DNA of 64,000 nt, taken from positions 12,380,013-12,444,012 of the forward strand of contig NC_090173.1 in assembly GCF_024679245.1 (NCBI RefSeq). Direction: 5' to 3'. Below the pieces are notes generated by a model, which was given only the letters and a program-made list of their open reading frames with translations, had not been told where the DNA came from and ran no database searches. Both the position numbers and the translations under genes were made by a program. The DNA is from Pseudorasbora parva. Its lineage: Eukaryota; Chordata; Actinopteri; Cypriniformes; Gobionidae. Shown one piece after another: positions 1 through 12,689 of this stretch; positions within the stretch are counted from its first letter, which is position 1; every line of letters begins with the position of its first letter.

Positions 1-165
1 GCCAGCCGCAGGGCTTCAGTAACTGACAATAACGCCGTCTCAGTTGAGTGGCCCTTTTTGAAACCTGACTGGTTTACGTCCAGTTGATTAGACTGTGAGA
101 GGAAAGATAGATGAGACCTGGTTGAACACAACTCTTTCAAGTGTTTTCGCAATGAATGTGTACAA
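1..165 (-). pseudogene. LINE reverse-transcriptase fragment (L2/CR1-like), cut by window edge
   Basis: Read on the minus strand, this encodes conserved N-terminal reverse-transcriptase blocks of an L2/CR1-type non-LTR retrotransposon: KTLERVVFNQV, then in another frame VNQSGFKKGHSTETALLSVT. The frame change and in-frame stops between the blocks show it is dead. The sense (minus) strand continues past the left edge, so the catalytic YADD region would lie outside the window. The LINE fragment at 35405 carries the matching NNNQSVFKS..HSTET block, which suggests a related lineage. Confidence 0.75.
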
Positions 166-1389
166 GGGATGTGTCTAATACACAAATATACGCAAATACA
201 GATTATTTCGTAAACACTTGCGATTCGAGCTCCTTCACTGACCGACGCGCTTCTCCTAATGACCAACTAACCGGCTCGGCTTTAAATTTACAGTCCGCCT
301 TTATAATTATCCCAAAGACTAATCAGCGCAACAGGCTGCCAATGACTCAAATCGAAACCAAACTATGACTCACTACCTGTGCTAAGAGCCACCGATTAAA
401 TATTTGATAACGGCTGACAATTGCGTACAGTGCTCTTCAAACTGCCCTGGTTAAAGTGCAATTGTAAATAGCTCCGGAATACAGTTATGAATAAAAAAAT
501 TAGCGCAGAATCGAAATGTATCTTCCTTCTAGTATAGAAGATGTGTTCGGAGTTTTGCCGAGCAGATACAGCGATTGTTTAATCTATCAGCTATCTCCGC
601 TTCACCTTCGTTGCTCTGGTTGGTGTAGCGCTATCCTATCGCGTGCAGAGGGAGTTTGAAAGACAGCCGTTTATCTCGCCCCTCGGATTGAGCCCTGTCA
701 ATGGTGAGTTTCCAGACCAAACATCTTGATGTGGGTCTGGCTTGTCAGGCTAGGGAAGTGTTTGTTCCTAGAAGAAAACTCAAGACTACAAATTAGGCAT
801 TTCAGAGAGTTCAGAAACAGAGAGAATAGTTCCCGCTGGAGTGACTTTTAGTGCTGACTGCTTGTGTTTGGACAACCTTGTTAATGGCAGGTGTAAACGG
901 GGTCCCGAAGACTCCAGTATTGTTGGAGTGATTCTAGATTAGTTCTGCTGCAGTGTTCAGCACAGTCAGAGCCTCAAGCCATGTACAGTGACCCTGAATC
1001 CTAAATAGGACACCCTGCCTGCTCGTGTGCTGCCGCTGATTCTGAGGTGCTTCTTCCTCTCAGTTCTTGAGTCTGGTGAAGAACCCGAGGACACGAGACA
1101 CACACACTCATGCATCAAACTCCTGTCTAAAGATTGTCCTTTACCCACTTTCACAGAGGCATATGAGCAGAGGCAAGGGTGTTCACTTGTGCACTTAATA
1201 AAGCGTCAAATTAACTAACCAAGCGTACAAAAAAAGTCATGATTCAACGACTTCAATTTTTAAATTTAGGGCAAGATTGATAAACAACTATTTTGAAAAC
1301 ATACAGATTGTCCAGACATAAGGAGGATTAGGTGTGTTTAAGGCTTATAGAAATAAAAACAAGTAAAAAGGTTCAAAGGGATTCTACAG
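166..1389. other. Non-coding stretch with a probable MITE remnant
   Basis: No gene is recognisable. The part near 560-755 reads like one end of a teleost DNA-transposon MITE; its minus strand begins AGCCTGACAAGCCAG at about 751. I cannot find the other end with confidence. The short open frames here have no family features. Confidence 0.3.
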
Positions 1390-1504
1390 AAATTTGGTTA
1401 AAAATGGACAAATCCAGCAAATGGGTTGTTTTAACCGAGTGGTTGGGTTAAATGTTTGCTTAAAACAACCCAATCATTGGGTTTGTCCATTTTTAACCAA
1501 ATTT
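1390..1504. repeat. Foldback MITE / hairpin, ~46-bp arms
   Basis: Left arm 1390-1435 and right arm 1458-1504 are reverse complements with only a few mismatches; both contain TTGGTTAAAAATGGACAAA and GGGTTGTTTTAA. The loop is ~22 bases. It is short, without coding capacity and rich in GGGTT/AACCC, like small teleost foldback MITEs. It directly abuts the LINE fragment on its right. Confidence 0.75.
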
Positions 1505-2160
1505 GGGTTGTTTTGTTCATAGTCAGGAGAATACATTCATCATTAAATGTTCTGATGACACTGCAATATTGAGTTTGTTAAATAGGAAAACAAAACCTTT
1601 GCAGTACTTTTCTGATGTTGTCAGGTTTCTAGGCTGGTGTGATACTAATTCTTTGATTTTAAATGAAACAAAGCCTGTTGAAATGATTTTTGATCCTAGA
1701 TCTGTGGGGGACCACAGTCCTGTAATATTACATGGTAATATTATTGTTTTGAAACAGATTTCTTCATTTAAGTACTTGTGTGTTTATGCGGACAAATTAT
1801 TATGCTGGTCTTCTCACATCAACAGTCTGCAGAGGCTATATTTCCTGCAAAGGTTAAAAGTGTTTGGGGTGAACCAGAATATCTTGTTTTTGTTTTATCA
1901 GTCTGTATTTGAGAGTTTAATAAGATATGGTACCACTGCATGATATATCTGACTGTTCAATCAAAATCAAAACTAGCACGACTGGTACAAACTGCTAAAA
2001 AAAAATTAAAGGGTTGGAGGAAAAACAAACCATACGAGAGATGTACAGGCCATCTATTTTTAAGCAAACTAAAAAAAATGCTGCTGATAATACACACATT
2101 TTACATGTGAATTTTAATGTTACCATCGGGGAGACAATTTAGGGTTTTGATTTGCAAGTC
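1503..2160 (+). pseudogene. CR1/L2-type LINE reverse-transcriptase C-terminal fragment
   Basis: The open frame 1503-1943 (146 codons) carries the SDDTAILSLL catalytic-region motif (the usual YADD is degraded to CSDD), then FKYL, a RLYFLQRLKVFGVNQNILF helix block and FYQSVFESLIRYG, in the order seen at the end of CR1/L2-clade reverse transcriptases. Beyond its stop, the line of similarity continues in other frames (HILHVNFNVTIGE near 2091-2140), so the copy is frameshifted. No 5' part, endonuclease domain or promoter is present. This is a 5'-truncated, inactive insertion. Confidence 0.75.
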
Positions 2161-2668
2161 AAATTTAAAAATATATATATTTTGTATTTTCGCCGGTTAT
2201 ATCCTGTGTTTCATATAATACACAAATTGGTAGGTTTAGTGATGGGTTACATGTTTAAACATATCTAAATATATTAAATAAAAATAAATAAACTTATAAA
2301 ATGAAATTATGCTGGCTGGTTAAACTAGGAATCACACTCCAACATGTCATAATGGCAAAATCATAACATTCACATGCCCAACACATCTGTGTATGATGCC
2401 AAATGTTTCTCATTTAAAGCAATGGAGTATCCTGAGCATACGCCAAGTGACACCAAGGGGTCCTAACCAGACGTCAATGTGTGACGTGTCGGGTGTGAGA
2501 ATGTGTTGGATACACTTGACAGAACCCTTTAAGATTCTCAATAGAACTTTGTCATGATAATGTTCAAAAAAAAAAAAAAAAAAAAAATTAGCGTGTAGAT
2601 GACAATGTTGTCAAAACAATCCCTGTTCACATGGACCTGGAAAGACAACTAAAAACGCTGTATTATTT
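2161..2668. other. AT-rich non-coding DNA with an A-run
   Basis: AT-rich sequence lies between the LINE fragment and the Tc1 element. A run of about 22 adenines ends near 2587. No coding potential or structured element is recognisable. Confidence 0.5.
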
Positions 2669-2830
2669 ACAGGTGCTGGTCACAAAATTAGAATATCATC
2701 AAAAAGTTTATTTATTTCACTTATTTCAAATGTTTAGTTATTTTAATTTTGATTATTATAACTGACAAAAGGAAAATCCCAAATTCAGTACCTCAGAAAA
2801 TTTGAATATTGTGAAAAGCTTCAATATTTA

Positions 2831-3088
2831 CCCTTATGAAAGGAAAACATATTTACCAATATATTACTTCAAAATATATTATAATATATTGTAAATACAT
2901 GGAATAATAAATTGATGGTATTATACAATATATTATATATTCCTGTAATATATTGCAAAATATACAAATGATTGCCGCTTTCATATATTGCAATATATTG
3001 GCGAATATAAATATTAAATCCCATATATGTGAATATATTGCCTAATGTATTACATGATATTTTCCAATATATTTTTGTTTCGTTAGGG
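2831..3088. mobile_element. AT-rich MITE nested in the Tc1 leader
   Basis: The 258-bp segment is built from CAATATATT-type words and is flanked by TA at 2829-2830 and 3089-3090. Its ends are weak inverted repeats (CCCTTATGAAAGG at left; CCCTAACGAAACA as read on minus from the right). Joining the flanks over one TA gives CAATATTTAAGGCACC, which reads as continuous Tc1 leader. The superfamily is unknown. Confidence 0.65.
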
Positions 3089-3188
3089 TAAGGCACCTGG
3101 TGCCACAGTCTAATCAGCTAATTAACTCAAAACACCTGCAATGGCCTTTAAATGGTGTCTCAGTCTAATTCTGTAGGCTACACAATAA

Positions 3189-3632
3189 TGAGGAAGACTG
3201 CTGACTTGACAGTTGTCCAAAAGACCACCATTGACACCTTGCACAAGGAGGGCAAGACACAAAAGGTCATTGCCAATGAGGCTGACTGTTCACAGAGCTC
3301 TATGTCCAAAACACATTGATAGATATGCAAAGGGAAGGAAAAGATGTGGCAGAAAAAAGTGTACAAGCAATAAAGATAACCGCACCCTGGAGAGGACTGT
3401 GAAACAAAACCAATTCAAAAATGTGGGGGAGATTCACAAAGAGTGGACTGCAGCTGGAGTCAGTGCTTTAAGAACCACTACGCACAGACGTATGCAAGAC
3501 ATGGGTTTCAGCTGTCGCATTCCTTGTGTCAAGCCAATTTTGAACAACAGACAGCGTCAGAAGCGTCTTGCTTGTGCTAAAGATAAAAAGGTCTGGACTG
3601 CTGTTGAGTGGTCCAAAGTGTCTGGCCAGTAA
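3189..3632 (+). pseudogene. Tc1-like transposase, N-terminal half, frameshifted
   Basis: ATG at 3189 opens MRKTADLTVVQKTTID, a Tc1/Pax-type paired-like helix-turn-helix start, and runs to a TGA just after the codons for MSKTH. Translation resumes in another frame at about 3307 (HIDRYAKGRKRCGRKK, the basic DNA-binding stretch) and continues through the second helix-turn-helix to RQRQKRLACAKDKKVW and a TAA at about 3630. A full Tc1 transposase is about 340 residues; here the DDE catalytic domain is absent. Dead by both frameshift and truncation. Confidence 0.8.
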
Positions 3633-4825
3633 TTGGCAATGTCACTTTGTAAAGAAACACCATGCATCTATAAACTGAGCACGTAATGTGCATGTGAATG
3701 ACATCGGCGTGTTCAAGAAGTGTTAAGGCAACCAGGTTACTAACTTTTTTACGTTAAACCAACATTATATTTTATAGTGTATATGCCAGAAAGCAAAGTC
3801 TTTGTTTAATCTTTAATCTAGGCTTTGTTTAACGTTACATTTGAGAAATACATGTCTGCATTATGTTAATCAGTCTTAATTATTTAGATTCTGATAAAAA
3901 GAACAAAGAAAGAAGATTAAATGAGGATTGTGGGACATTCACATCACAGACCCTGAATTAAATAAAATCTTCTCAATGAACATGTTCCCCACCTATTTCT
4001 GTCTGAATCTGCATATCATTACATATGCATGAGGCTCCCATTACATGGCATGGATAGAGATTTTACACTGATTCAGAATACAGTTCAGTGAATATATTGA
4101 TGAGCATAGATGCAGTTTATAATAAAAGAGAATAATAAATGGGTGAAAGGTAACACTGTTGATGGGAGGTGGGGAATGTCACTTTGTTGCCATGAGGAAA
4201 TTACTTCAATGACACAAATCACACACAAACACAAACAAGTGCTTTATCACAGAGCTTCGGGGGAACAGCACAGGTAATTACTAAAGAACAGAAACACTGA
4301 TGATCTGATTGGATATTGATTGTGTGGTGTGTGTGATGTGTGTTACTGCCTCTGGGTGGTTTGGCTCCTATTCACATGGATCAAGGACAGGGAACCCGAA
4401 GGAAAGGTTGGGAATGTGTTTGTATCGCTGGCATGCTGTACTTCAATGTTTACAACAAACATAAAAATAAAAAAATCCCCAGAGGCCTTGATGATTGCTG
4501 TTGGTTCACAAAACTGTACTTACTTAATTTTATGTGAGCAATTCATGCATTGATTTTATGATCAAATCTACAAGTTAAAAGAGCCGTGCGGCGACCAAAT
4601 GCGATTTCCAACCAGAATAATTATCTTCATTAGCAGTAATGAACCTGCTGCTTCAAATTAGGTTTAAATAGTGTGTGACTGATGTTCTCTGGTATTGGAA
4701 CAAAGATTTTTCTAGTGCATCAACTGATGATAAATGGTCATTGATGTGTTGAGTCTTACCTTGAGAACGATTCATTCTCGCTCTTAACAGACTCCTAAAT
4801 GCACCAATAAGACACTATCAGTTTA
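3633..4825. other. Non-coding, no recognisable feature
   Basis: Moderately AT-rich sequence. Overlapping short open frames near 4320-4553 show no domain, biased codon use or splice context. I see no exon, RNA gene or clear transposon. Confidence 0.45.
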
Positions 4826-5000
4826 AATAAAAGTTCACCCCAAAAATGTTTAACTTTTGACATAATTTACTCACCATCAAGTCTTTAAAACTCTCTTTCT
4901 TCTATGGTAAACACAAAATGAGATGTTTAGCAAAATGTTCAGCTGTTTTTCAAAGAAATTCAAGGGTTTTTGGGAAGGTTTAGCTTTAGTAGTTTCCTTT
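4826..5000. repeat. Remnant of a TTCACCC-type cyprinid MITE
   Basis: The run AAAGTTCACCCCAAAAATG, followed by ACATAATTTACTCACC and a pyrimidine-rich stretch around CTTTCTTCTATGG, matches the left half of the very common cyprinid MITE also seen at 26738 and 31690. The right end is missing. Confidence 0.55.
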
Positions 5001-6085
5001 TGATAAATGCTGTAATTACAGAGGCAAAAAGCATCTGTCTCAATTGATGGCCAAAAGTGGCAGCTTTTAAACTCTGGTAACTCTTTAGATTACAGCCCGG
5101 AAAGTACTGCATAAGTAAAAGAAAAACACTTTTATATATATATTTTTTAAATAAACTTTTAATTTAAAATACTAATGCCCTGACAGAGAGGTACGTTTTG
5201 CCCCTTTTTTGTTTATATTGCTTGGCTTCTCCTCCTCTTATTCCTTTTCATTATTTCCACTGACGGATCTTAAGAAGGAATACAGTGTCTTTCTATATAG
5301 AAAAAGAGAGGATTCACACTTACCCTGTAACTACATGAAACAAAAGGAGAACAAACAACACTTTAATTTACAGCAGATAGATTCACACATACCCTATAAC
5401 TACATGAAACAAGAGGGGAACAAACGCCACTTTAATTTACAGCAGATAGATTCACACTTACCCTGTAACTACATTAAACAAGAGGGGAACAAACACCACT
5501 TTAATTTACAGCAGATAGATTCACACATACCCTGTAACTACATGAAACAAGAGGGGAACAAACACCACTTTAATTTACAGCCGATAGATTCACACATACC
5601 CTGTAACTACATGAAACAAGAGGGGAACAAACACCACTTTAATTTACAGCAGATAGATTCACACATACCCTGTAACTACATGAAACAAGAGGGGAACAAA
5701 CACCACTTTAATTTACAGCCGATAGATTCACACATACCCTGTAACTACATGAAACAAGAGGGGAACAAACACCACTTTAATTTACAGCAGATAGATTCAC
5801 ACATACCCTGTAACTACATGAAACAAGAGGGGAACAAACACCACTTTAATTTACAGCCGATAGATTCACACATACCCTGTAACTACATGAAACAAGAGGG
5901 GAACAAACACCACTTTAATTTACAGCCCATAGACTCACACTTACACTGTAACTTCATGAAACAAGAGGGGAACAAACACCACTTTAATTTACAGCCCATA
6001 GACTCACACTTACACTGTAACTGCATGAAACAAGAGGGGGACAAACACCACTTTAATTTACAGCCCATAGACTCACACTTACCCT

Positions 6086-7176
6086 CAGGGCCGGCTCTAG
6101 CTCTTTGGTTGCCCTAGGCGAGATGGAGTTTTGCGCCCCCCCACCCCTCCCCACCCCACTCACTTTTATCGTCTCTATTCTAATTCAGCACGTCTGTTTT
6201 CCTAGGCCTACCCCTAACCGAGAAGCACTTATTATTAAACACGTTTGACGCTTTATTTCCACTTTTCAAACATTTTCTCACTTTTTATTGAAAATAAATG
6301 CCTTTCCAATTTGATATGTGATGGGAAAAGGGAATAGAGTGGGTTGGCAAAAGGCGGGATTGAACCTCTGATCGATCTGCATCAAATCTTTATGCCATGC
6401 GTCTTACCACTACACTACAGCCACCGTAAAGAATTTGGTGAACACAGCATATTTGTGTTTAATGTAAATAAAATGGCATCTATCGTTAGTCTGCTCCAGT
6501 AAAAAAAAAAAAAAAAAAAAAACGAGAGGCCGTATTTATCTCCTTCCGACGCCCACGTAGAGAGTGTTTGTACTTTTCATAAATAACATGCATACGTTAT
6601 CCATATTCATAACGAACTGGACTTTTGATATTTAATGACATCCATTTAGGTTATTGTAGATTATTGTCAGTGAAGTTATGTTTGCAATACGTATAGTAAT
6701 TATGTAGAAAACTAGCAAGTGATAGCTTTGTGACATTATTAATATTTATAAAATAAATATTAGTTGAAAAGATTGATACTAAGTAATTTTATTTTGTTAA
6801 GACTAACCTCTATACTGGGCTTTCTTTCGATTTTCTTCCTTTCTTTTTTTCTCTTTTTCCATCCCTGTGCATCCGCGGGTTTAGACGCCTCACTTTTGAT
6901 GAACGCGCAAGATGAGCACTTCCCTGACCTAACGCCTGAACTAATAATCAATAATCACCATCAATTCAATCTAATAATCAGGTTGATAAGTAATTAAACG
7001 TGTGGCTGAGGGGGCGCCCTATGATGATCATGTTTAATGAACATTATGTTGTATTTCGCTTGTTCCGATTCTATGCTTAATGGGAAGTATGGGCGGCACT
7101 AGAGCGCGCTCGCGCCCCTAACACAATTGTCGCCCTAGGCAACCGCCTAGCTCGCCTATAGCAAACACCGGCCCTG
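6086..7176. mobile_element. Non-autonomous hAT element, 1,091 bp, intact target-site duplication
   Basis: The ends are CAGGGCCGG and its complement CCGGCCCTG, with further subterminal complementarity (GGTTGCCCTAGGCGA against GGTTGCCTAGGGCGA). The 8-bp duplication CTTACCCT stands at 6078-6085 and 7177-7184. Removing the element and one duplication leaves 16 + 53 = 69 bp, exactly one minisatellite period, which fixes the boundaries. There is no transposase frame. It contains an A-run near 6500-6521 and a tRNA-like segment on the minus strand (6346-6425). Confidence 0.92.
6346..6425 (-). other. tRNA-like segment inside the hAT element
   Basis: Read on minus, it starts GGTGGCTGTAGTGTAGTGG (resembling an A box) and has GGTTCAATCCC (a B box) at the usual distance, ending near GCCAACC. 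The acceptor stem pairs only partly, so it is a tRNA pseudogene or captured SINE head and not a functional tRNA. It could still be a pol III promoter. Confidence 0.55.
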
Positions 7177-7280
7177 CTTACCCTGTAACTGCATGAAACA
7201 AGAGGGGAACAAACACCACTTTAATTTACAGCCTGCAGATTCATACTTACCCTGTAACTACATGAAACAAGATAAGAAAA

Positions 7281-7520
7281 ATAAATAATTTAAAATGTAA
7301 TAATTCAATTATCAATACGAGCAAAACTTTGCTAAAAAAAAAAACAATCTACTTACTAATCTGTACACAATCTACTTTATGCCTTCTGATTCAGAGTTCA
7401 GTCATTTTTCTTCCCATGTTAATGTAAATGTTAAATGTGACACAACAGGCTTTTGGGGACATTTATTTGTTCATCTCTCAGTTATCATTGATTTCCAATG
7501 AATTGCATATATATATATAC
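7281..7520. other. Non-coding spacer
   Basis: AT-rich sequence with no recognised element, ending in a short TA run just before a Tc1 terminal repeat. Confidence 0.4.
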
Positions 7521-7582
7521 ACCAATCAGGCATAACATTATGCCCATGCTGACCACTGTCCACTGTTGAAAGCACCAAAAAA
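7521..7582 (+). mobile_element. Internally deleted Tc1 family-A remnant
   Basis: CACCAATCAGGCATAACATT is the left terminal repeat of the Tc1 family found at 12690 and 37600. It is joined directly to CCCATGCTGACC...GAAAGCACC, which in those copies lies in the middle of the transposase gene (near 13186 and 38008). About 500 bp are deleted between them and the right half is missing. Confidence 0.7.
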
Positions 7583-7845
7583 TGGATAATCTATCAAACA
7601 TGTTCTGTTGTTTATAATTCTAATTCACCATAATTGTATATGTAAATTAGCATGGGTTGTCAGTCAGAAAACATCTGAACATATTATGGCCACTCATTTT
7701 AAGTTGGAACCCCATGTTGGGCAGCCATATTCACAATTGAATCTCATTGGTACCCATAGTACATTATATAACAAATATGTTCTGATTGGCTGATTATCAC
7801 ATTGTGTGTGAATTTTCAGTCCAATAATGATAGAAAAACAGGAAC
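7583..7845. other. Non-coding spacer
   Basis: No gene or named element is recognisable between the Tc1 remnant and the TA microsatellite. Confidence 0.4.
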
Positions 7846-10203
<2,358 letters not shown>

Positions 10204-11603
10204 ACACAGACAAGCTTGGATGGATGGATGGATTGATGGCAAGGGATGGAAGGCAAGGGATGTAAGGCAAGGGATGGATGGATGGATGGATGGATGGTAT
10301 GGGGTGGGTAGATGGATGGTGGATAGAGGATGGATGGATGGTAGGTATCATGGTGGATGGATGGTATAGGGGTGGATGCATGGTATGGGGTGGATGGATA
10401 GTATAAGGATGGATGGATTTATAGATTGGATGGACTGGAAGGATAGGTGGATTGATTGGATGTATAGGTGGATAAAGAAATGAAACCGATAGATGGAAGG
10501 ATGGATTGGATGGAGAGATTGGCTGGATGGAGTGAATGGATAGGTGGAGAAAGTATGGAAAGGGATAGATGGATGGATTGTATTGGGGTGGATGGTATAG
10601 GGGTGGATGGATGGTATAGGGATGGATGGATGGTTGGTGAATAGAAGATGGAAAGTGATGGATGGATGGATGGATGGATGGTGAATAGAGGATGGAAAGT
10701 GATGGATGGATGGATGGTTGGTGAATAGAGGATGGAAAGTGATGGATGGATGGATGGGTGGGTGGTATAGGGATGGATGGTATGGGGTGGATGAATGGTA
10801 TAGGGATGGATTGATTGGATGGATGGTTGGTGAATAGAGGATGGAAAGTGATGGATGGATGGATGGATGGATGGATGGATGGATGGATGGATGGATGGAT
10901 GGTGAATAGAGGATGGAAAGTGATGGATGGATGGATGGATGGGTGGATGGATGGATGGTGAATAGAGGATGGAAAGTGATGGATGGATGGATGGATGGAT
11001 GGATGGATGGATGGATGGATGGATGGATGGATGGGTGGTATAGGGATGGATGGTATGGGGTGGATGAATGGTATAGGGATGGATGAATTGATTGGATGGA
11101 TGGTGGATAGAGGATGGAAAGGGATGGATGGATGGTATAGGGTGAGTGGATGGATGGTATGGGGTGGATGAATGGTATAGGGATGGATTGATTGGATGGA
11201 TGGTTGGTGAATAGAGGATGGAAAGTGATGGATGGATGGATGGATGGTTGGTGAATAGAGGATGGAAAGTGATGGATGGATAGAGGACGGAAAGTAGATG
11301 GATGGATGGATAGTATTGGAGTGGATGGATGGTATAGGGATGATGGATGGATTGGTGTTTTTGGAGTGGATGGATAGTATAGGGATGATGGATGGATGGG
11401 TGGGTGTTTTTGGAGTGGATGGATGGTATAGGGATGGATGGATGGATGGTATATGGATGTTGGATGGATTGGTGTTATTGGAGTGGATGGATGGTATAGG
11501 GATGATGGATGGATGGTATAGGGATGATGGATGGATGGGTGTTATTGGAGTGGATGGATGGTGGATAGAGGATGGAAAGGGATGGATGGATGGATGGTGT
11601 TTT
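10204..11603. repeat. GGAT-based satellite array, ~1.4 kb, with higher-order units
   Basis: Tandem GGAT/TGGA tetramers are interspersed with a recurring longer module (GTGAATAGAGGATGGAAAG followed by TGATGG) and GTATAGGG modules, giving a higher-order structure. A 494-codon minus-strand frame across it ([10 protein letters not shown]...) is a product of the repeat. Confidence 0.95.
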
Positions 11604-12689
11604 GTGTGCCATGATATTCTAAGACGAACTTTGAAGTACCATGTTAATACCATGCACATAAATATCAGTACCAAGGTATATCAAAGTACCAAGGAATTAC
11701 AATCTGGTAAAAAGTTTCTTACCAGTTGTAAAGTTTCTGTGCATGTACATGTCAGGTGTGGAAATGTGTGTTTCAACATCCTGACGGCAGAACGATAGAA
11801 AAACAATGAGAGAGAAACGGTTTGTCGCGCACCAGAACAAACAGAGTTCACCTCAATGCATCACAACAGAGGAGAAACGTTCTCTCACGGGTTCTGGAGA
11901 CTGACAGGATTCTCGTGTGCCGTCAGCGTCAGGGCACCTGTTTGGAAATGACCTCGTTTCCTATCGGCGTGGGGGAGATGACTGTGAACGCTTTTCTTCA
12001 GCCGTGGCTCCTGTAAAGCGTGGACGTGAGAGATATGAATTCGTTAACGGTCCCAGCTGAATACCTTTCATTCTGAGCTTTCATGTATTTCAGTGCTCAA
12101 AACTGATTTGTGCTTTTCCCGAAGCCTGATGGAGAGAGGAGGAGGAGGAGGAGGGAGAGCGATGCCGTTTTTCTGTATCATTCATGAAACACCAACACAC
12201 AAAGGCTTTCATGGTCTCTCAGGCTGTTAGTGGAGGTGGAGTACTACAGCATGAAGAAACAGGCTTCCCACAGGTCACTGGTGTGAGTCAGCAGAGCTGT
12301 GAATGAACAACCGAGAGGAGGCGGAAACAACCCGACACAATCACGCTATAAGACTAGAGACCCGCACAGAAGAAAAGAGCATGAAATGACAACCTAGACT
12401 GTGATTATTCATTAAGCTCAACAGCATGTGAGCACAAACCATATCATGAAAAACTAGATTCGTACATTTTCTGAAGAAAATAGGAGTGATGCTTACCACT
12501 GGGTAATTTGCCTGGTAGAGCTGTCATAAGTACCAAAAGAGAAATTTAAAAAATGTGACGATACCAGATTTTTAACACATTAACACAATGTAAATTACGC
12601 ATATTTCATATATGTTGAACACATAACAACAATAGCCAATCAGAGACGCATGTTGAGCAATTGAAAAAAATGGCCAGCCATAGACATTC
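11604..12689. other. Non-coding stretch
   Basis: Includes a short GAG-type purine run near 12134-12160. The sequence around 11620-11700 (AGTACCATGTTAATACC and AGTACCAAGG words) looks like a degraded interspersed repeat. No exon is recognisable. Confidence 0.4.

Larger units (their letters stand above)
2670..3632 (+). mobile_element. Tc1-like transposon, 3'-truncated (family C)
   Basis: The left end begins CAGGTGCTGGTCACAAAATT after a TA dinucleotide, typical of a common teleost Tc1-like terminal inverted repeat. The leader is followed by the start of a transposase gene (see 3189-3632). Sequence stops matching a Tc1 element just after the codons for WSKV, immediately before the expected first catalytic aspartate, so the catalytic half and the right terminal repeat are gone. 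An AT-rich 258-bp element is inserted in the 5' leader at 2831-3088. Confidence 0.8.
5305..7280. repeat. 69-bp minisatellite, ~12.6 copies, split by a hAT insertion
   Basis: Copies start (GATTCACAC or variant) at 5311, 5380, 5449 and so on every 69 bp to 6070, and the array resumes at 7177-7280 after the hAT element. Because 69 is a multiple of three, each unit reads as a 23-residue repeat (IDSHIPCNYMKQEGNKHHF plus NLQQ or NLQP). CAG/CCG variants alternate between neighbouring copies from about 5580 to 5860, pointing to amplification of a 138-bp dimer. It opens only from a TTG near 5209 and has no supporting gene structure, so I treat it as a repeat and not a protein. Confidence 0.9.

Noticed and set aside
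5209..6117. Secreted repeat protein with hydrophobic start
   Set aside because: The start codon is TTG, the repeats are a minisatellite, and the array is broken by a hAT insertion with no compensating structure.
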